A DNA stretch of 64,000 nucleotides from Aeriscardovia sp. (GCA_017405305.1 JAFRAT010000009.1:62001-126000), one strand, 5' to 3'; positions 1 through 10,780 are shown, counted from the first letter of the stretch. Numbers and translations are program-made. The notes: generated by a model not told the origin, from the letters alone.

Positions 1-1282
1 TGTAGTCCTTCGGCGTGACGATGTCAACGTCGGCCATCGGCTCGTACACCGCGCGGATCTTGCCGTCGGGGTATTCGCTCGGGTTGGTCACGGTCTTTTC
101 GGAGCCGTCCTCGCATACGACGCGGTAGTGCACATTCGGGGCCGTGGAGATGAGGTCGAAGCCGAACTCACGCTGCAGGCGCTCGAGGGTGATCTGCATA
201 TGGAGCAATCCGAGGAAGCCGCAGCGGAAGCCGAAGCCCAGCGCCACGGACGTCTCCGGCGTGTAGACCAGGGACGCGTCGTTGAGCTTGAGCTTATCGA
301 GGGCCTCGCGCAGCGCTGGAAACTCGGTGGTGTCCATCGGGAAGAGGCCGGCGTAGACCATGGGCTGCGGCTCGCGGTAGCCGGGCAGTGCCTGCGTGGC
401 GGGATTCTTCTGCGTCGTGATGGTGTCGCCGACTTTGGACTGGCTGACTTCCTTGACGCCGGTGATGATGTAGCCGACCTCCCCCGCGCCCAGCGACGTC
501 GTCGGTTTCATGGCCGGGCTGATGACGCCAAGTTCGATGGGGTCGTGCGAGGAGCCCAGGCCCATCTGCAGGACCTTTTCGCGCGAGCGGATTTCGCCGT
601 CGACCATGCGGATATAGGTCACAATGCCGCGGTACGGGTCATACTCGGAGTCGAAAACGAGCGCGCGGGCGGGCGCGTCCGGATCGCCGGCGGGGGCCGG
701 CACCCGGCGGACGATGGCGTCGAGCAGGCCGGCGACGCCATCGCCGGTCTTGCCGGACACGCGCAGGACCTCAGAGGAATCGCAGCCCAGCAGGTTGGCG
801 ATCTCGTCCGCGCATTTGTCTGGCATGGCGCTGGGCAGATCGATCTTGTTGAGGACCGGGATGATTGTCAGGTCGTCGTCGATGGCCATGTACAGGTTGC
901 TGAGTGTCTGTGCTTCGATTCCCTGCGTCGCGTCGACAAGCAGGACGGCGCCTTCGCACGCGGCCAATGAGCGCGAGACCTCGTACGTGAAATCGACGTG
1001 CCCCGGGGTGTCGATCATGCCGAGCGTGTACTCCTGGCCGTCGACTGTCCAGGGCACGCGCACCGCTTGCGATTTGATCGTGATGCCACGTTCGCGCTCG
1101 ATGTCCATCCGGTCGAGGTACTGGCTGCGCATATCGTGGGCTGACACCACGCCGGATAGCTGCAGGATACGGTCGGCCACCGTGGACTTGCCGTGGTCGA
1201 TGTGCGCGATGATGCAGAAATTGCGGATCAGCGATTGCGGAGTGGAACCGGGAACATTCTTCTGCTCCAAAAAGACCACCAT
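1..1282 (-). CDS. lepA: Elongation factor 4 (LepA), C-terminus beyond window
   Basis: Translational GTPase that back-translocates or remodels stalled ribosomes. About 427 residues are present and the C-terminal part runs off the left edge. The G1 motif AHIDHGKST lies at residues 26-34, followed by the G3 motif DTPGH and G4 NKID, then the elongation-factor domains with the LepA-typical stretch [16 protein letters not shown] chose the ATG at 1282 because it is preceded by GGGGAAG and gives the usual short N-terminus before [16 protein letters not shown]. It lies downstream of rpsT on the same strand, separated by a terminator hairpin. Confidence 0.96.
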   Translation of the reverse strand, partial: MVVFLEQKNVPGSTPQSLIRNFCIIAHIDHGKSTVADRILQLSGVVSAHDMRSQYLDRMDIERERGITIKSQAVRVPWTVDGQEYTLGMIDTPGHVDFTYEVSRSLAACEGAVLLVDATQGIEAQTLSNLYMAIDDDLTIIPVLNKIDLPSAMPDKCADEIANLLGCDSSEVLRVSGKTGDGVAGLLDAIVRRVPAPAGDPDAPARALVFDSEYDPYRGIVTYIRMVDGEIRSREKVLQMGLGSSHDPIELGVISPAMKPTTSLGAGEVGYIITGVKEVSQSKVGDTITTQKNPATQALPGYREPQPMVYAGLFPMDTTEFPALREALDKLKLNDASLVYTPETSVALGFGFRCGFLGLLHMQITLERLQREFGFDLISTAPNVHYRVVCEDGSEKTVTNPSEYPDGKIRAVYEPMADVDIVTPKDY

Positions 1283-1340
1283 CTTCCCCAGTTGTCGGTT
1301 TTCGTCTGTTTTCAGTGTATCGGCACGCGTGAAACAAAAA

Positions 1341-1362
1341 GCCTCCCGCCATGGCGGGAGGC
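1341..1362 (-). terminator. Rho-independent terminator of rpsT
   Basis: A perfect 11-bp palindrome (GCCTCCCGCCA and its complement). On the minus strand it is followed by TTTTTG, a classic intrinsic terminator just after rpsT and before lepA. Confidence 0.88.
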
Positions 1363-1394
1363 TTTCGCGGGGACGGATTTCGCCGAACCGCTCC

Positions 1395-1658
1395 TCAGGC
1401 CATCTTGTTGATGGCGAGAGCGAGGCCGGACTTGCGGTTCGCGGCCTGGTTCTTGTGGATGATGCCCTTGCCGGCGGCCTTGTCGAGCTCGCGGGAAGCG
1501 ACGGCGAAGGCCTGCTGTGCGGCGGCTTTGTCACCAGTCTCGATGGCACGGCGGGTTTTGCGGATCTCGGTCTTCAGCATGCTCTTGACGGCGACGTTGC
1601 GGCGATGTGCCTTCTCGTTCGTGATGACGCGCTTCTTCTGCTGCTTGATGTTTGCCAT
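1395..1658 (-). CDS. rpsT: 30S ribosomal protein S20
   Basis: Small, very basic 87-residue protein of the 30S subunit that binds 16S rRNA. It starts [17 protein letters not shown], the standard S20 N-terminus, and ends in the conserved [13 protein letters not shown] region. The length is normal for the family. The ATG at 1658 follows TTGGAGC at good spacing. A terminator follows directly, so it is probably transcribed alone or with little read-through into lepA. Confidence 0.98.
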   Translation of the reverse strand: MANIKQQKKRVITNEKAHRRNVAVKSMLKTEIRKTRRAIETGDKAAAQQAFAVASRELDKAAGKGIIHKNQAANRKSGLALAINKMA

Positions 1659-1742
1659 ATCAATGCTCCAATTTTGTCGATGAATCTACTGCTGCGGATG
1701 CCGATGTGGTTCCGGCGCCTGACTTGGGGCGCTGCTCGGAAC

Positions 1743-2360
1743 TCACTTGGCGGCGTCGGTCTTGTCGTCGGAAGCGGCGTCGTCGGAAGCGGCCGCGGCT
1801 GCGGCCGGTTCCTCTTCGCCCTCAGGGATCTGGACGCTGACAACGGCCGTGTCCTCGTCGATGTCGACGAGCTTGGCGCCCTTTGGCAGTTCGATGTCCT
1901 TAGCCAGGATCTCGTCGCCGGCCTGCTTGCCTTCGACGGAGAGGGTGAACTCCTCCGGCAGTTCGCTGACGTCGCCCAGGACGCGCAGGGTCTGCACAAT
2001 GATGAAGGCGACGCCGTTGCCCTTGGTTTCGCCTTCGATGAAGACCGGGACTTCGACCTCGATCTTGTCGCCGGCCTTAACCTCGTAGAAGTCGATGTGC
2101 TCGATGATGCGCTTGACCGGGTTCTTCTGAACGTCCTTGACGACGGCCAGGTGCTTTTCGCCGCCGAAGGCTAGCTCGAAAATGGCGTTGGTATGGCGCA
2201 AGGCGTTGCTGGTCTCGCGCATCGGAAGCTCGAGGAACAGCGGCTGCTTGCCGTGCGCGTACACGGACGCCGGGATTTTGTGTTCTCGACGGAGCTGACG
2301 GGCCGCGCCCTTGCCAAACTCGGTACGGACGTCGCCTGCGAGTTCAATATGTTCTGCCAT
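1743..2360 (-). CDS. rplY: 50S ribosomal protein L25 (long CTC form)
   Basis: 5S rRNA-binding protein of the large subunit. The 205-residue product has the N-terminal L25 domain (ELAGDVRTEFGKGAARQLRREHKIPASVYAHG), the C-terminal TL5/CTC beta domain, and a low-complexity Ala/Asp/Glu tail of about 25 residues. The frame stays open to 2468, but the ATG at 2360 is chosen because TGGAGGATTC precedes it and it matches the usual MAEHIEL-type start. Confidence 0.96.
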   Translation of the reverse strand: MAEHIELAGDVRTEFGKGAARQLRREHKIPASVYAHGKQPLFLELPMRETSNALRHTNAIFELAFGGEKHLAVVKDVQKNPVKRIIEHIDFYEVKAGDKIEVEVPVFIEGETKGNGVAFIIVQTLRVLGDVSELPEEFTLSVEGKQAGDEILAKDIELPKGAKLVDIDEDTAVVSVQIPEGEEEPAAAAAASDDAASDDKTDAAK

Positions 2361-3149
2361 GAATCCTCCATTCGATCGTTGCTTCATTGCGAGGATCGCG
2401 CGAAAGACGGCATCGCAGGACACCGGAAACGCTGCCGAGTCGATAACGGGATCGAGTCCCCTCGCCAAAGCATCCCCTCTTTTATAGCATCACCTCAGGC
2501 CAAGGCACGCGGAACGAAAGCGCCAGCCGGCACGGCGCGTCCAGCGGCGGATCGGGTCGCGCCTTGGTCTCCCGGTTCGTGAAACGGGCAGCACCAGTCC
2601 CGGGGCCGACGCCCCGCTGCCGCGACGTCACCAACCATGGCAGCATCAGCGTGAACGGGGACACGGCCAACGGCTCGAGCTGGCAGGGAATCCAGGGTCC
2701 GGATCGCCTGCAAGTGACGACGCCGTGCAGGACCTCCGGCACAGCCGCTGGCGGCGTCTGCGTGCCGAAGGAAAACATACGACGAGCCGGTCGGCAGGCG
2801 CGGCTTGAGAAGCTCCGCGCCTTGTAGCCGCTCGTTATCTTGAACCACCGCCACAGGCACGCGGCGCAGACGCGGAGCGGGCCGATGGCGTAATCAGGAT
2901 GACGGGAATCCTGCACTGCATGCGCACGTGAAACCCGTCTATAGGCCTGCGCACGCCTGCCGCTGCGTTCCCAGCGTGCCGGCCAGAAACAGGTTGCTCA
3001 CCTCAGCCATGAACCAGACGAAACTGCCCTTTCCGGCAGGAGCACGATTCCTTTAGCCCGCTACCGTCGGGCCGGGCGACCCAGCCCGAAGACGAGAATG
3101 GTCCGGCCTCTTCCCAACACCGCCCCGTTTCACAAGGCCAGCAGCAGAC
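2361..3149. other. Gene-free stretch, probably decayed sequence
   Basis: About 790 bases without a supportable gene. Several medium ORFs overlap on both strands, as expected at this GC content, but none has a good ribosome binding site or recognisable domain. On the minus strand, pieces that read like protein (around 2500-2860) shift between frames, which suggests an old, frameshifted gene. I could not identify its family. Confidence 0.5.
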
Positions 3150-3490
3150 GGTACGGAGCCGGGACGCGGCCCATCGAAACGGTTTCCCTCCAATGCCGGA
3201 GTTCGTCGCCTGCGGCGGCGCCTTTCCACGAGAACCCCCGTACCGGGAAAACGCGGAGCGAGGCGCGTTTCTGCTTCGTCGCCGGCAACCGCGATACGGC
3301 TTGCCTGACGCCGCGCCTGACGGACCGGGGAATCGCCCTCGCCTTCGCTATGCCCAGTATCCCGCTCCTGCGCCACGGCAACGAGATCGGCCTGTGTTAC
3401 CGCGATCTATCCGGCAAGGAAGGCGGGCATGGCAGCGAGGCGCGGGACTCGCGCTGCCCAACGCCGGTTTATCCGATGCCGATCCGGACG
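3150..3490 (+). pseudogene. Remnant of an amylosucrase-like GH13 glucosidase
   Basis: A short decayed piece. In one frame (about 3157-3225) DAAHRNGF...EFVACGGAFPRE resembles the amylosucrase stretch [20 protein letters not shown]. After a frame change, 3224-3475 reads FHENPRTGKTR, then about 45 residues later SIPLLRHGNEIG, then EARDSRC. These correspond in order and spacing to the GH13_4 blocks NPSTGDCR, GGLPLIYLGDEVG and DDSRWAHRP. The catalytic barrel upstream and the C-terminal domain are missing or unrecognisable. The family match is from memory of Neisseria amylosucrase; sucrose phosphorylase or trehalose synthase are weaker alternatives. Confidence 0.55.
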
Positions 3491-3829
3491 GCGCCTACAG
3501 TCAACCTCGTTGCACCCGAGGCCACCTGACAGGGACGGAACCTCTCGTCATTGCTGCATTTCGCCCGCCATCTGCCCTCCCCGAGCCGCCGTAACGCCCC
3601 CGCAGCGGATCCTGGACCCTCGGCGGTCGGTGGACGTTTCGGGACCTACCGGCGCTCGCCGTCGCTTCGCAAAGCGCGGCTGTTTTCGTCTCCGGGGACG
3701 TCCGCAGGCGGAAGTCACCCATCCCCGGCGACGCTTGCGCGCGGACCCGGAACGAGGGCGGAGACGAAGAAAAGGTAGAGAAGGAAAGGATAGACAGGTA
3801 GACTGGTCAGGGCAACAGAAGGAGAGTAC
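3491..3829. other. Non-coding leader region of acyl-CoA synthetase gene
   Basis: About 340 bases between the GH13 remnant and the acyl-CoA synthetase start. ORFs exist in several frames but show no domain. The last 70 bases become purine rich and end in AAGGAGAG, the ribosome binding site for the downstream gene. A promoter presumably lies here, but I see no convincing -35/-10 pair. Confidence 0.5.
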
Positions 3830-5797
3830 GTGTCAGACGCTAACAATTTCACCGCGAGGCCACTGCCTAACATCACGCAGCCGCTCTCGCCGGAAGGCCC
3901 ATCCTCCGAGCCGATAGCTCCGTTCACCCGGGAATGGTGTCCCGGCTACGCTACCACTACGGCGACGGATCCAGACACGCATCTGATCACGACGGAGACG
4001 CAGGGCGTTGGCGACATCCCGGATGCAATGACCATCTATTCCCTGTACCGCGGCCGCGCGGAGCGCGTACCGAACGCCCCTCTGTATTCTTTCAAGGAAA
4101 ACGGCGAGTGGGTCTCCAAAACCGGTCGCGACACCCTCAAGGACATCCGCGCCACAGCCAAGGGCTTCATCCGCCTGGGCGTGCGCAAGGGCGACACCGT
4201 GGCCCTCATGTGCCACACGTCCTACGAGTGGATCGTCCTGGACGCGGCCGTCGTTTCGATCGGCGGCGTGCTGGCGACCATCTACGACACCGATTCGACC
4301 GAGCAAATCCGTCACATCGTCGCCAACTCCGACGCGCGCTGGCTCGTCGTCGAGACGCTCGACATGAAGCGCAAGGGCGAGGACGCCGTGCACGGCAAAG
4401 ACGGGTTCCGCGGTATCCTCTGCCTGGAGGACGGCGCGCTCGCCCAAATCCGCGCCTACGGCGAAAATGTCGACAACGCTGAACTCGACCGCCGCATCGA
4501 CGACGTGCGCAAAACCGACCTATGCTCCATCGTTTACACGTCTGGTTCCACGGGAACCCCCAAGGGCGTCGAGATGACGCACGAGAGCTACTGCACCACC
4601 GCTGTGAACCTCAACGCCTATCTGCCGTCCGTCCTGGCTGATCCTAAGGGTGCGGTCCTCATGTTCCTGCCGCTGGCGCATTCCTTCGCGCGGGCCATCA
4701 ACTACATCGTCGTGGCCAGCCAAATCCGCTCCTACATCTCCGGCAGCTTCAAGACGCTTCTAAGCGATTTGCAATACGCTCGCCCGACGACCATGATCGC
4801 CGTTCCCCGCGTATACGAGAAGGTGTACAACGCCGCGTCGCAGAAAGCAGGCCACGGCTGGAAGGGCCACGTGTTCGCGCATTCCGTCAAGAACGCCTGC
4901 GCGTACATGAACGAGATCGGCAAGAATGGTCATCCGAGCTTCCACACAGCCGTCATGCACGCGGCGTACGACGCAGCCGTCTACTCCCAGCTACGCGACG
5001 TTTTGGGTGGACGCGCCAAATGGCTTGTCTGCGGCGGCGCGCCGCTGGATCCGCAGTTACTGTCGTTCTTCCGCGGAGCCGGCATCCCCCTGTACGAGGG
5101 CTACGGCATGACGGAAACAACGGCCCCCTGCACTTTCACCCCGCTGGGCGCCCCGTACCATCCGGGTTCCGTGGGCATCGCCTTCCCGGGTTTCGCGGTC
5201 CGCATCGCCAAGGACGGCGAAATCCAGGTCAAAGGAACGGCCGTCTTCAAAAAGTACCACAAGAACCCCGTGGCGACAGCGGAAGCCTTCACCGACGACG
5301 GCTGGTGCGTCACTGGCGACATGGGTCGTATCGACGACGAAGGCTTCACCTACGTGACCGGTCGAAAGAAAGACCTCATCATCACCGCCGGCGGCAAGAA
5401 CGTCTCACCGCGACCGATGGAGGAGGTCATTGAGCGCTGCCCGATCGTCTCCCACGCCGTGGTGCTGGGCGACCAGCGCCCGTTCGTCTCGGCCTTGGTG
5501 ACCCTCGACGAGCCGGCCTTGCGCGACTGGCTGACCGCGGAGAAACTGGATGAGAACATGAGTCTGCCGGAGGCCTGCTCCAACGCCGCCGTGCGCGCGG
5601 AGATCCAGCGTTTCGTCAACCAGGCCAACGCCACGGAGTCCCGCGCGGAATCTGTCCGCAAGTTCATCGTCGTTCCCGACGATTTCACCCAGGAGAATGG
5701 CATGATGACCGTGTCGATGAAGGTCATCCGCCCGCACGTCATGCGTCACTACCAGCACCTGCTGGACACGCAGATGTACGTCCCGCGAAAGAAGTGA
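3830..5797 (+). CDS. Long-chain acyl-CoA synthetase (AMP-forming)
   Basis: Adenylate-forming enzyme that activates fatty acids to acyl-CoA in two steps, for lipid synthesis or recycling. The product has 655 residues. The AMP-binding P-loop YTSGSTGTPKG lies near residue 235, the GYGMTET motif near 424, and the hinge/C-terminal motif GRKKDLIITAGGKN near 505-520 with the catalytic-lysine C-domain after it. The GTG at 3830 is preceded by AAGGAGAG. Two hairpins follow the gene, so it is probably monocistronic. It resembles the FadD15/FACL group of actinobacteria. Confidence 0.93.
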   Translation: MSDANNFTARPLPNITQPLSPEGPSSEPIAPFTREWCPGYATTTATDPDTHLITTETQGVGDIPDAMTIYSLYRGRAERVPNAPLYSFKENGEWVSKTGRDTLKDIRATAKGFIRLGVRKGDTVALMCHTSYEWIVLDAAVVSIGGVLATIYDTDSTEQIRHIVANSDARWLVVETLDMKRKGEDAVHGKDGFRGILCLEDGALAQIRAYGENVDNAELDRRIDDVRKTDLCSIVYTSGSTGTPKGVEMTHESYCTTAVNLNAYLPSVLADPKGAVLMFLPLAHSFARAINYIVVASQIRSYISGSFKTLLSDLQYARPTTMIAVPRVYEKVYNAASQKAGHGWKGHVFAHSVKNACAYMNEIGKNGHPSFHTAVMHAAYDAAVYSQLRDVLGGRAKWLVCGGAPLDPQLLSFFRGAGIPLYEGYGMTETTAPCTFTPLGAPYHPGSVGIAFPGFAVRIAKDGEIQVKGTAVFKKYHKNPVATAEAFTDDGWCVTGDMGRIDDEGFTYVTGRKKDLIITAGGKNVSPRPMEEVIERCPIVSHAVVLGDQRPFVSALVTLDEPALRDWLTAEKLDENMSLPEACSNAAVRAEIQRFVNQANATESRAESVRKFIVVPDDFTQENGMMTVSMKVIRPHVMRHYQHLLDTQMYVPRKK

Positions 5798-5822
5798 CGG
5801 CCGGGAATCGACTTCCGGCCGT
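5797..5822 (+). terminator. Hairpin overlapping the acyl-CoA synthetase stop codon
   Basis: Eight perfectly paired bases (ACGGCCGG with CCGGCCGT) around a 10-base loop. The stem starts within the TGA stop. There is no U-tract, so it may act together with the stronger terminator about 30 bases downstream. Confidence 0.5.
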
Positions 5823-5852
5823 ATCAGCAGTCGTCGGCATGGCTATCCGGAG

Positions 5853-5889
5853 GGAGGACGAGCGTCTGCGGGCATTCGTCCTCCTTTTT
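5853..5889 (+). terminator. Rho-independent terminator
   Basis: GGAGGACGA pairs with TCGTCCTCC across a 14-base loop and is followed by TTTTT (5885-5889). It is the best candidate for ending the acyl-CoA synthetase transcript. Confidence 0.82.
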
Positions 5890-6601
5890 GCCGAAAACCG
5901 ATCCCCGATTGTTGACGACCTCGTCGCATATCGACGGCGCGACTGGTTTCCGTCCACCGCTTCGAGTGCCGTTCGCCGCCCGCCAGCGCCAAGATCCTGA
6001 AGCTGGCGCTCCGACCGGATACGCCCGATTCCGCGGCCAGAGGCATGCCGCCGAACGCTTCTCCGACGGACGTCCGGTGGGTTTCCTGGGCAAAATTGCG
6101 ACGGGATGGCTGCTCTTCCGCGCGCGGAATTGGAACCGTCCTACTTCCGCCGACGTGGCAGCATGGTCTGTTCCTCGGACCGCTATCTGGCTAACGGCAT
6201 CGTGGCCATCGCCAGGGTGAGGGGATGGGGACGAAGCCGCGCCTGAAGCCTGCGGTTTCCGCGCCAAAGCCTCGTCTGCTACATCTTCGACGAGCCGTCG
6301 GGGCTGTTGAAGCAGTGGGGCGAAGACCGCCTGCGCATGGTCGGCATCAACATTTTCATGTGCGGGTCTGTTTCCGGCGGAACGGCGTTTCTTTAAGGAC
6401 AGCTACCTCGACGGCCCATGGGCGCTGCCGGCAGGACGCGGGAAGCCGGAGAAGGAAATCCGTCTTTGTCCAGGATAACCGTCTGCAGGCGACTCCAGAC
6501 CATAGACGACACGCCCATCCAGCCAATCCTCGACGTTACGGCCGACGTGAAGAACCCTGGCCGGAGGGCAACCCTCCGTACGCATAAAGAAAGGACTCCT
6601 G
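5890..6601. other. Gene-free stretch between convergent genes
   Basis: About 710 bases with no supportable gene. Plus-strand pieces such as YIFDEPSGLLKQWGEDRLRMVGINIF (around 6280-6360) read like protein but are isolated and lack a start or ribosome binding site, so they may be relics. A 7-bp hairpin (CGGAGGG, loop CAA, CCCTCCG) at 6562-6578 lies just beyond the era stop and may be its terminator, although no U-tract follows. Confidence 0.45.
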
Positions 6602-7732
6602 TCAGAAGCCCAGTCGCCGCAGCTTCTTGGGGTCAGACTGCCAGTTCTTGGCAACGGCCACATGGAGCTCCAAGTCGGTGGGACAGCCGACGGCGACGTT
6701 GACGGCCCTGCGGATCTTCCTCTTGACCGCGACCAAGTGGCAGGCCTCACGGCCAATGACGATCGGCTTCTGCGAGTCGCGCTCCACGTACAGCGACACG
6801 TACGCGTGCGCGTGGGTAGAGCGGCTCCCTTCCTCGGGGTATTCCAGCGAATCGACGACGACAGCCAGCGAGTGCGGCAGCTCGTTGCGCAGGTTCTCCA
6901 GGAATGCGCCGCGGATCAGCTCGGCGATGCGCTGCTTCGGCGTCTCCTCGCTGACCATGCCGTCCGGATACATCTGCGGACCTTGCGGCAGCACGGTGAC
7001 CAGCACGTCCTCCAGTTCAGCGATATTGTCACTCTTCTTCGCCGACACCGGCACAATCTGGGTGAAGCGGCCGAACCGCTCGATTTCCAGTAGCTTGGCC
7101 GCCAGACGGTCGCGCTTGACCGTGTCGATCTTCGTGACGATGGCGATCACCGGCTTACGCCACACGGATACGGTCCGCGGCTCCCCCGGCTTGACGGGGT
7201 TCTCCGGCGCATCGATGCCTCTCTTCCGCGCTTCCTCCAGCAGGATGCGGTGGGAGAACTGCGAGCGCAGCTGGGTGAGGATACGCCGGTCGCCTGGCCC
7301 GATATCCTCGTTCGCCGGCAGCAGGAAGAGAACGGCGTCGCATTCCGATAGCGAATCGTCGGCCACCTGGTCCAGGTGCTTGCCCAGCAGCGTGCGTGGA
7401 CGGTGGATGCCTGGGGTATCTACCAGGACGATCTGCGCCTGCGGCAGTGTCACGATGGCGCGGATGGCCTTGCGCGTTGTTTCCGGACGGGACGACGTGA
7501 TGGCGACCTGCTGGCCGACCAGGGCGTTCGTCAGCGTGGACTTTCCGACGTTCGGCCGTCCGACGACGCCCACGAAGCCGGAACGGTATGGCGTGCCATC
7601 CGGAGCGGTTGTGCGCGGCATCGGAGAGCCGGAGACGATGTTCTCCTGGGCCGGCCGCGCGGCCTCCTGTCCTACGGCTTCCGTTTCCGCCACGGCCGTT
7701 TTTTCCTCGTTCGTTGTTTCCTCTGCGTCCAT
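6602..7732 (-). CDS. era: GTPase Era, ribosome assembly factor
   Basis: Essential GTPase that binds the 3' end of 16S rRNA through a KH domain during 30S maturation. G1 is GRPNVGKST at residues 58-66, G3 is DTPGIH and G4 is TKID, with a C-terminal KH region (KRKIRRAVNVAVG). At 376 residues it is longer than the usual 300. The extra length is an acidic N-terminal extension of about 50 residues and a Pro-rich insert before G4 (EEARKRGIDAPENPVKPGEP). It is the last gene of the operon with the CNNM-like gene, ybeY and phoH; 8 bases separate it from the gene before. Confidence 0.94.
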   Translation of the reverse strand: MDAEETTNEEKTAVAETEAVGQEAARPAQENIVSGSPMPRTTAPDGTPYRSGFVGVVGRPNVGKSTLTNALVGQQVAITSSRPETTRKAIRAIVTLPQAQIVLVDTPGIHRPRTLLGKHLDQVADDSLSECDAVLFLLPANEDIGPGDRRILTQLRSQFSHRILLEEARKRGIDAPENPVKPGEPRTVSVWRKPVIAIVTKIDTVKRDRLAAKLLEIERFGRFTQIVPVSAKKSDNIAELEDVLVTVLPQGPQMYPDGMVSEETPKQRIAELIRGAFLENLRNELPHSLAVVVDSLEYPEEGSRSTHAHAYVSLYVERDSQKPIVIGREACHLVAVKRKIRRAVNVAVGCPTDLELHVAVAKNWQSDPKKLRRLGF

Positions 7733-7740
7733 TGCGTCTC

Positions 7741-9117
7741 TTATTCTCTGCGTTTCAAGTCTTCCTTGCCTCTGCCGGCCGCCAGCGGCGACGACGCCGG
7801 CTCGACGACGATCATCGAGACTTTCTTACGCCGTCCGGCGGAATCGACCGCCGTTAACCGCAGCCCATGGGTGACGGCTGACTGTCCGACGACAGGCACA
7901 CGGCCCAGCAGCTTCGTCAACAGGCCATAGACCGTGTCGACGTCGTCCTCGTCGATGTCGATTTCGAAAATGTCTTCCAGATCGGAAATCGGCGTGCGGG
8001 CCGGCATCTTCCAGGCATCGCCGCTGATCTTCTCCGGATCGCGGTGCTGCGTCTTGTCGTGCTCATCCGCCAGCTCACCCACGATCTGCTCGATGGCGTC
8101 CTCAATGGTGACCAGTCCGGCGATGCCGCCGTACTCGTCCACTACCATAGCGATGTGCTGGCGCTCGCGCTGCATCTGATGGAACAAATCGTCCACCGGT
8201 TTCGATTCGGGCACCAGTAGCGGATCACGGGCGATGGTCTGCACCCTCCGGCTTTTCGCTTGCGGATTGAACGCCGTCGCCTGCACCGCGTCCTTGAGGT
8301 AGGCCATGCCGATCAGGTCGTCGACGTCTTCGCCAGTGACGGGGATGCGACTGAAGCCCGAGCGGGAGAACATTCTGATGGCCGCTCCGAGCGTCTCGTT
8401 CTTGCTGACGCAGACCATGTCGGTACGCGGAACCATGATCTCACGGGTCAAGGTATCAGACAGGCCCACGACGTTGTGGAGCATCTCCGCGACGTCGGGG
8501 TCAAGGTCCGTCGCCTCGACGATGCGATCGACCATGGCCTTGCCTTGCTCTGTCCGTATCTTCTCGATCTCCTCGTCGTCCGACAGGTTGCCGTCGCCGT
8601 CTTCGCGGAAGGCGCGGCCCAGGCCGGACACGCGGGCGAAAGGCGTGAGCGCAACAGCTAGGCGCATGAGTCGGACGTGCCGGACCATGAGGTCGAGCGG
8701 CTTGCCAGTGCCGGTCATCCGCGGGCGCAGCAGCACCGAGAACACGCCGATGACGATGGCGCCGACGAGTCCGACGAGGCCATCGAGCCACCATTGCGCA
8801 GAGAACTGCGCGACGATCATCACCAGGGAGACGCCGCTGAGGACGTTCGTGCCGATGCGGAAGAAGGAGGCCGACGAAGCCGCGGCGTTGCGATCGGCAA
8901 CCAGGGTCTGCACCGCGGCGATCTTGCGTAGTCGTTTGGCCTGCTCGAAACGGGTGAGGCCTTCGTCCGTCTGAGTCTCCAGCGACTGGTTGTTGAGCGA
9001 GGTCCGCGTCACGCGCGTGACGGCGGCCTCCTGTCCAGCGAAAATCAGCGACAGCCACACGAATACCAGGGTGAGGACAGCAAAAACGACGACGAGAAGG
9101 GCTTGTTGGGCGTCCAT
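7741..9117 (-). CDS. CNNM/CorC-like membrane protein with CBS domains
   Basis: Member of the hemolysin-C/CorC-CNNM family, implicated in Mg2+/Co2+ homeostasis. The 458-residue product has four hydrophobic segments within the first 150 residues (DUF21 domain), a paired CBS domain (from [14 protein letters not shown] to [25 protein letters not shown]) and a C-terminal CorC-HlyC domain. It starts 2 bases after the ybeY stop, so the two are translationally coupled. The ybeY-CNNM-era order is common in actinobacteria. Confidence 0.92.
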   Translation of the reverse strand: MDAQQALLVVVFAVLTLVFVWLSLIFAGQEAAVTRVTRTSLNNQSLETQTDEGLTRFEQAKRLRKIAAVQTLVADRNAAASSASFFRIGTNVLSGVSLVMIVAQFSAQWWLDGLVGLVGAIVIGVFSVLLRPRMTGTGKPLDLMVRHVRLMRLAVALTPFARVSGLGRAFREDGDGNLSDDEEIEKIRTEQGKAMVDRIVEATDLDPDVAEMLHNVVGLSDTLTREIMVPRTDMVCVSKNETLGAAIRMFSRSGFSRIPVTGEDVDDLIGMAYLKDAVQATAFNPQAKSRRVQTIARDPLLVPESKPVDDLFHQMQRERQHIAMVVDEYGGIAGLVTIEDAIEQIVGELADEHDKTQHRDPEKISGDAWKMPARTPISDLEDIFEIDIDEDDVDTVYGLLTKLLGRVPVVGQSAVTHGLRLTAVDSAGRRKKVSMIVVEPASSPLAAGRGKEDLKRRE

Positions 9118-9119
9118 GC

Positions 9120-9755
9120 TCAGCGGCCGCCCGTTTCCCGCGGAGCGGAACCGGACACGCCTCCGTCATCGGGCCGTTGACCGGCGGTGCCGGACACGCG
9201 GCGGGTGACGAGCCTCGTGGCACCCGTCTGACGGTGCTCCCGATAGTACCGGGCCAGCATATCTGGCGAGCCGGGAGCGAGGACGACCTCTTCCAAAGCG
9301 CCGTCGCGTTGGGCCAGGAAGGTCAGCAGCAGCTGGCGCTGGAGGGCGAACATGCGGCGCTCCTCTTCCTGGCTCATATGGTCGAACCCCAGCAGATGCA
9401 GCATCCCGTGCGTCTCTAAAAGCATCATCTCCTCGACGGCGGAATGGCCGGCAGCCATGGCTTGGCGCGCCGCGACGTCGGGGCAAATGACGATGTCGCC
9501 AAGGATACCTTCCTGCTCCTCATCGGTATCCGTCCCCGGGCGCAGCTCGTCCATCGGGAAGCTCATCACGTCCGTCGGGCCGACCAGGTCCATCCACTTC
9601 TCGTGCAGCGTCGCGATGGGGTCCGGATCGACGAAGGTGACCGTCAAATCGGAATCCGTGCTGACCTTCAGTTGGCGCATGGTCCAGATTCCTAGGTCGG
9701 AGAACAGCTTCGGATCCAGCTCCCAGTTCGTTTCGTTGCTGACTTCAACGCTCAT
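9120..9755 (-). CDS. ybeY: Endoribonuclease YbeY, 16S rRNA maturation
   Basis: Zinc-dependent endoribonuclease involved in 16S 3'-end processing and ribosome quality control. The metal-binding signature [11 protein letters not shown] sits at residues 116-126. The length is 211 residues with a disordered C-terminal tail of about 50 residues. Its ATG overlaps the phoH stop in an ATGA arrangement, which implies coupled translation. Confidence 0.95.
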   Translation of the reverse strand: MSVEVSNETNWELDPKLFSDLGIWTMRQLKVSTDSDLTVTFVDPDPIATLHEKWMDLVGPTDVMSFPMDELRPGTDTDEEQEGILGDIVICPDVAARQAMAAGHSAVEEMMLLETHGMLHLLGFDHMSQEEERRMFALQRQLLLTFLAQRDGALEEVVLAPGSPDMLARYYREHRQTGATRLVTRRVSGTAGQRPDDGGVSGSAPRETGGR

Positions 9756-10780
9756 GCTTCGCTCCTCGTTTCGCGGGCGCGCCCCGCAGTCCCGTTCCGG
9801 CCCGCCGTCCTTTTTCCCTCGGCGCGGCCGGGCACCGACTGTGCCGCGTCGTGCCGTGCGTAAGCCTCTACGATTTGGCCGACCAGTTCGTTGCGCACGA
9901 CGTCCTTGGCGCCCAGGTGCACGAAGGAGATGTCCGGAATCCCCTGCAATATCCCCTCTATCGACGTCAGGCCAGAGCGACGGGGTCCCAGGTCGATCTG
10001 GGTCGCGTCCCCGGTGACGACCATGGTCGTGCCGGTCCCCAGCCTGGTCAGGAACATCTTCATCTGCTGGACCGTGGTGTTCTGCGCCTCGTCCAGGATG
10101 ACGAAGCTTCCATCCAACGTCCGCCCGCGCATGTACGCCAGCGGCGCGACCTCGATGACGCGGTCGTCCAGGTCCTTGCGCAGGCGCTGGGACCCCAGCA
10201 TCGTCGACAAGGCGTCGTACAACGGCCGCAAATACGGGTCGATTTTTTCGGTCACTGTGCCCGGGAGGAACCCGAGGCTCTCGCCCGCCTCCACGACGGG
10301 CCGCGTCAGGACGATGCGTCGGGCACGGCCTTCCTCCAACGCCGCCACGGCCTGCGCGACGGCCAGATACGTTTTGCCGGTTCCCGCCGGCCCGATACCG
10401 AAGGTGATGGTGTTGTGCGCGATGGCGTCGACGTACGCAGCCTGCCCCGCCGTCCGCGGACGGGGATATCCCGCGCCGGCCTCGTTCTTTCCCCTCCGGG
10501 ACGCGACGTCGAACGGCCTGCGCATCCGCACGGGCCGCTGGGCCAAAGCCTGCTCGGCCGTCGCCGCCGCGACGAGCCGTTCCAAGACATCCTGTGCCCG
10601 CCGTGCGTCAGCCTCGTCGCGGGCGCTGCCCGACATAATGCGCACCTGGTCGCCGCGCGCGATGAACGTCAGGTTCGGGTACCGTTTCTCGATGGCGCGC
10701 AGCACGCTGTCGCCTGGACCAAGGACGGCGACCGGGGAAACACCGGACGGAAGAACAACGTTACGAGTCGCCGTGCCCAC
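9752..10780 (-). CDS. phoH: PhoH-family ATPase
   Basis: PhoH-like P-loop ATPase, probably an RNA helicase-related factor working with YbeY. The Walker A motif GPAGTGKT is at about residues 130-137 and Walker B is FVILDEAQN. The frame is open to 10867, where a GTG overlaps the HIT-gene stop. I prefer the GTG at 10780 because GGAGGAAGG lies 6-8 bases upstream and the protein then starts [11 protein letters not shown], close to the usual PhoH N-terminus. This gives 342 residues. If the upstream GTG is used, 29 residues of low similarity are added. Confidence 0.93.
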   Translation of the reverse strand: MGTATRNVVLPSGVSPVAVLGPGDSVLRAIEKRYPNLTFIARGDQVRIMSGSARDEADARRAQDVLERLVAAATAEQALAQRPVRMRRPFDVASRRGKNEAGAGYPRPRTAGQAAYVDAIAHNTITFGIGPAGTGKTYLAVAQAVAALEEGRARRIVLTRPVVEAGESLGFLPGTVTEKIDPYLRPLYDALSTMLGSQRLRKDLDDRVIEVAPLAYMRGRTLDGSFVILDEAQNTTVQQMKMFLTRLGTGTTMVVTGDATQIDLGPRRSGLTSIEGILQGIPDISFVHLGAKDVVRNELVGQIVEAYARHDAAQSVPGRAEGKRTAGRNGTAGRARETRSEA

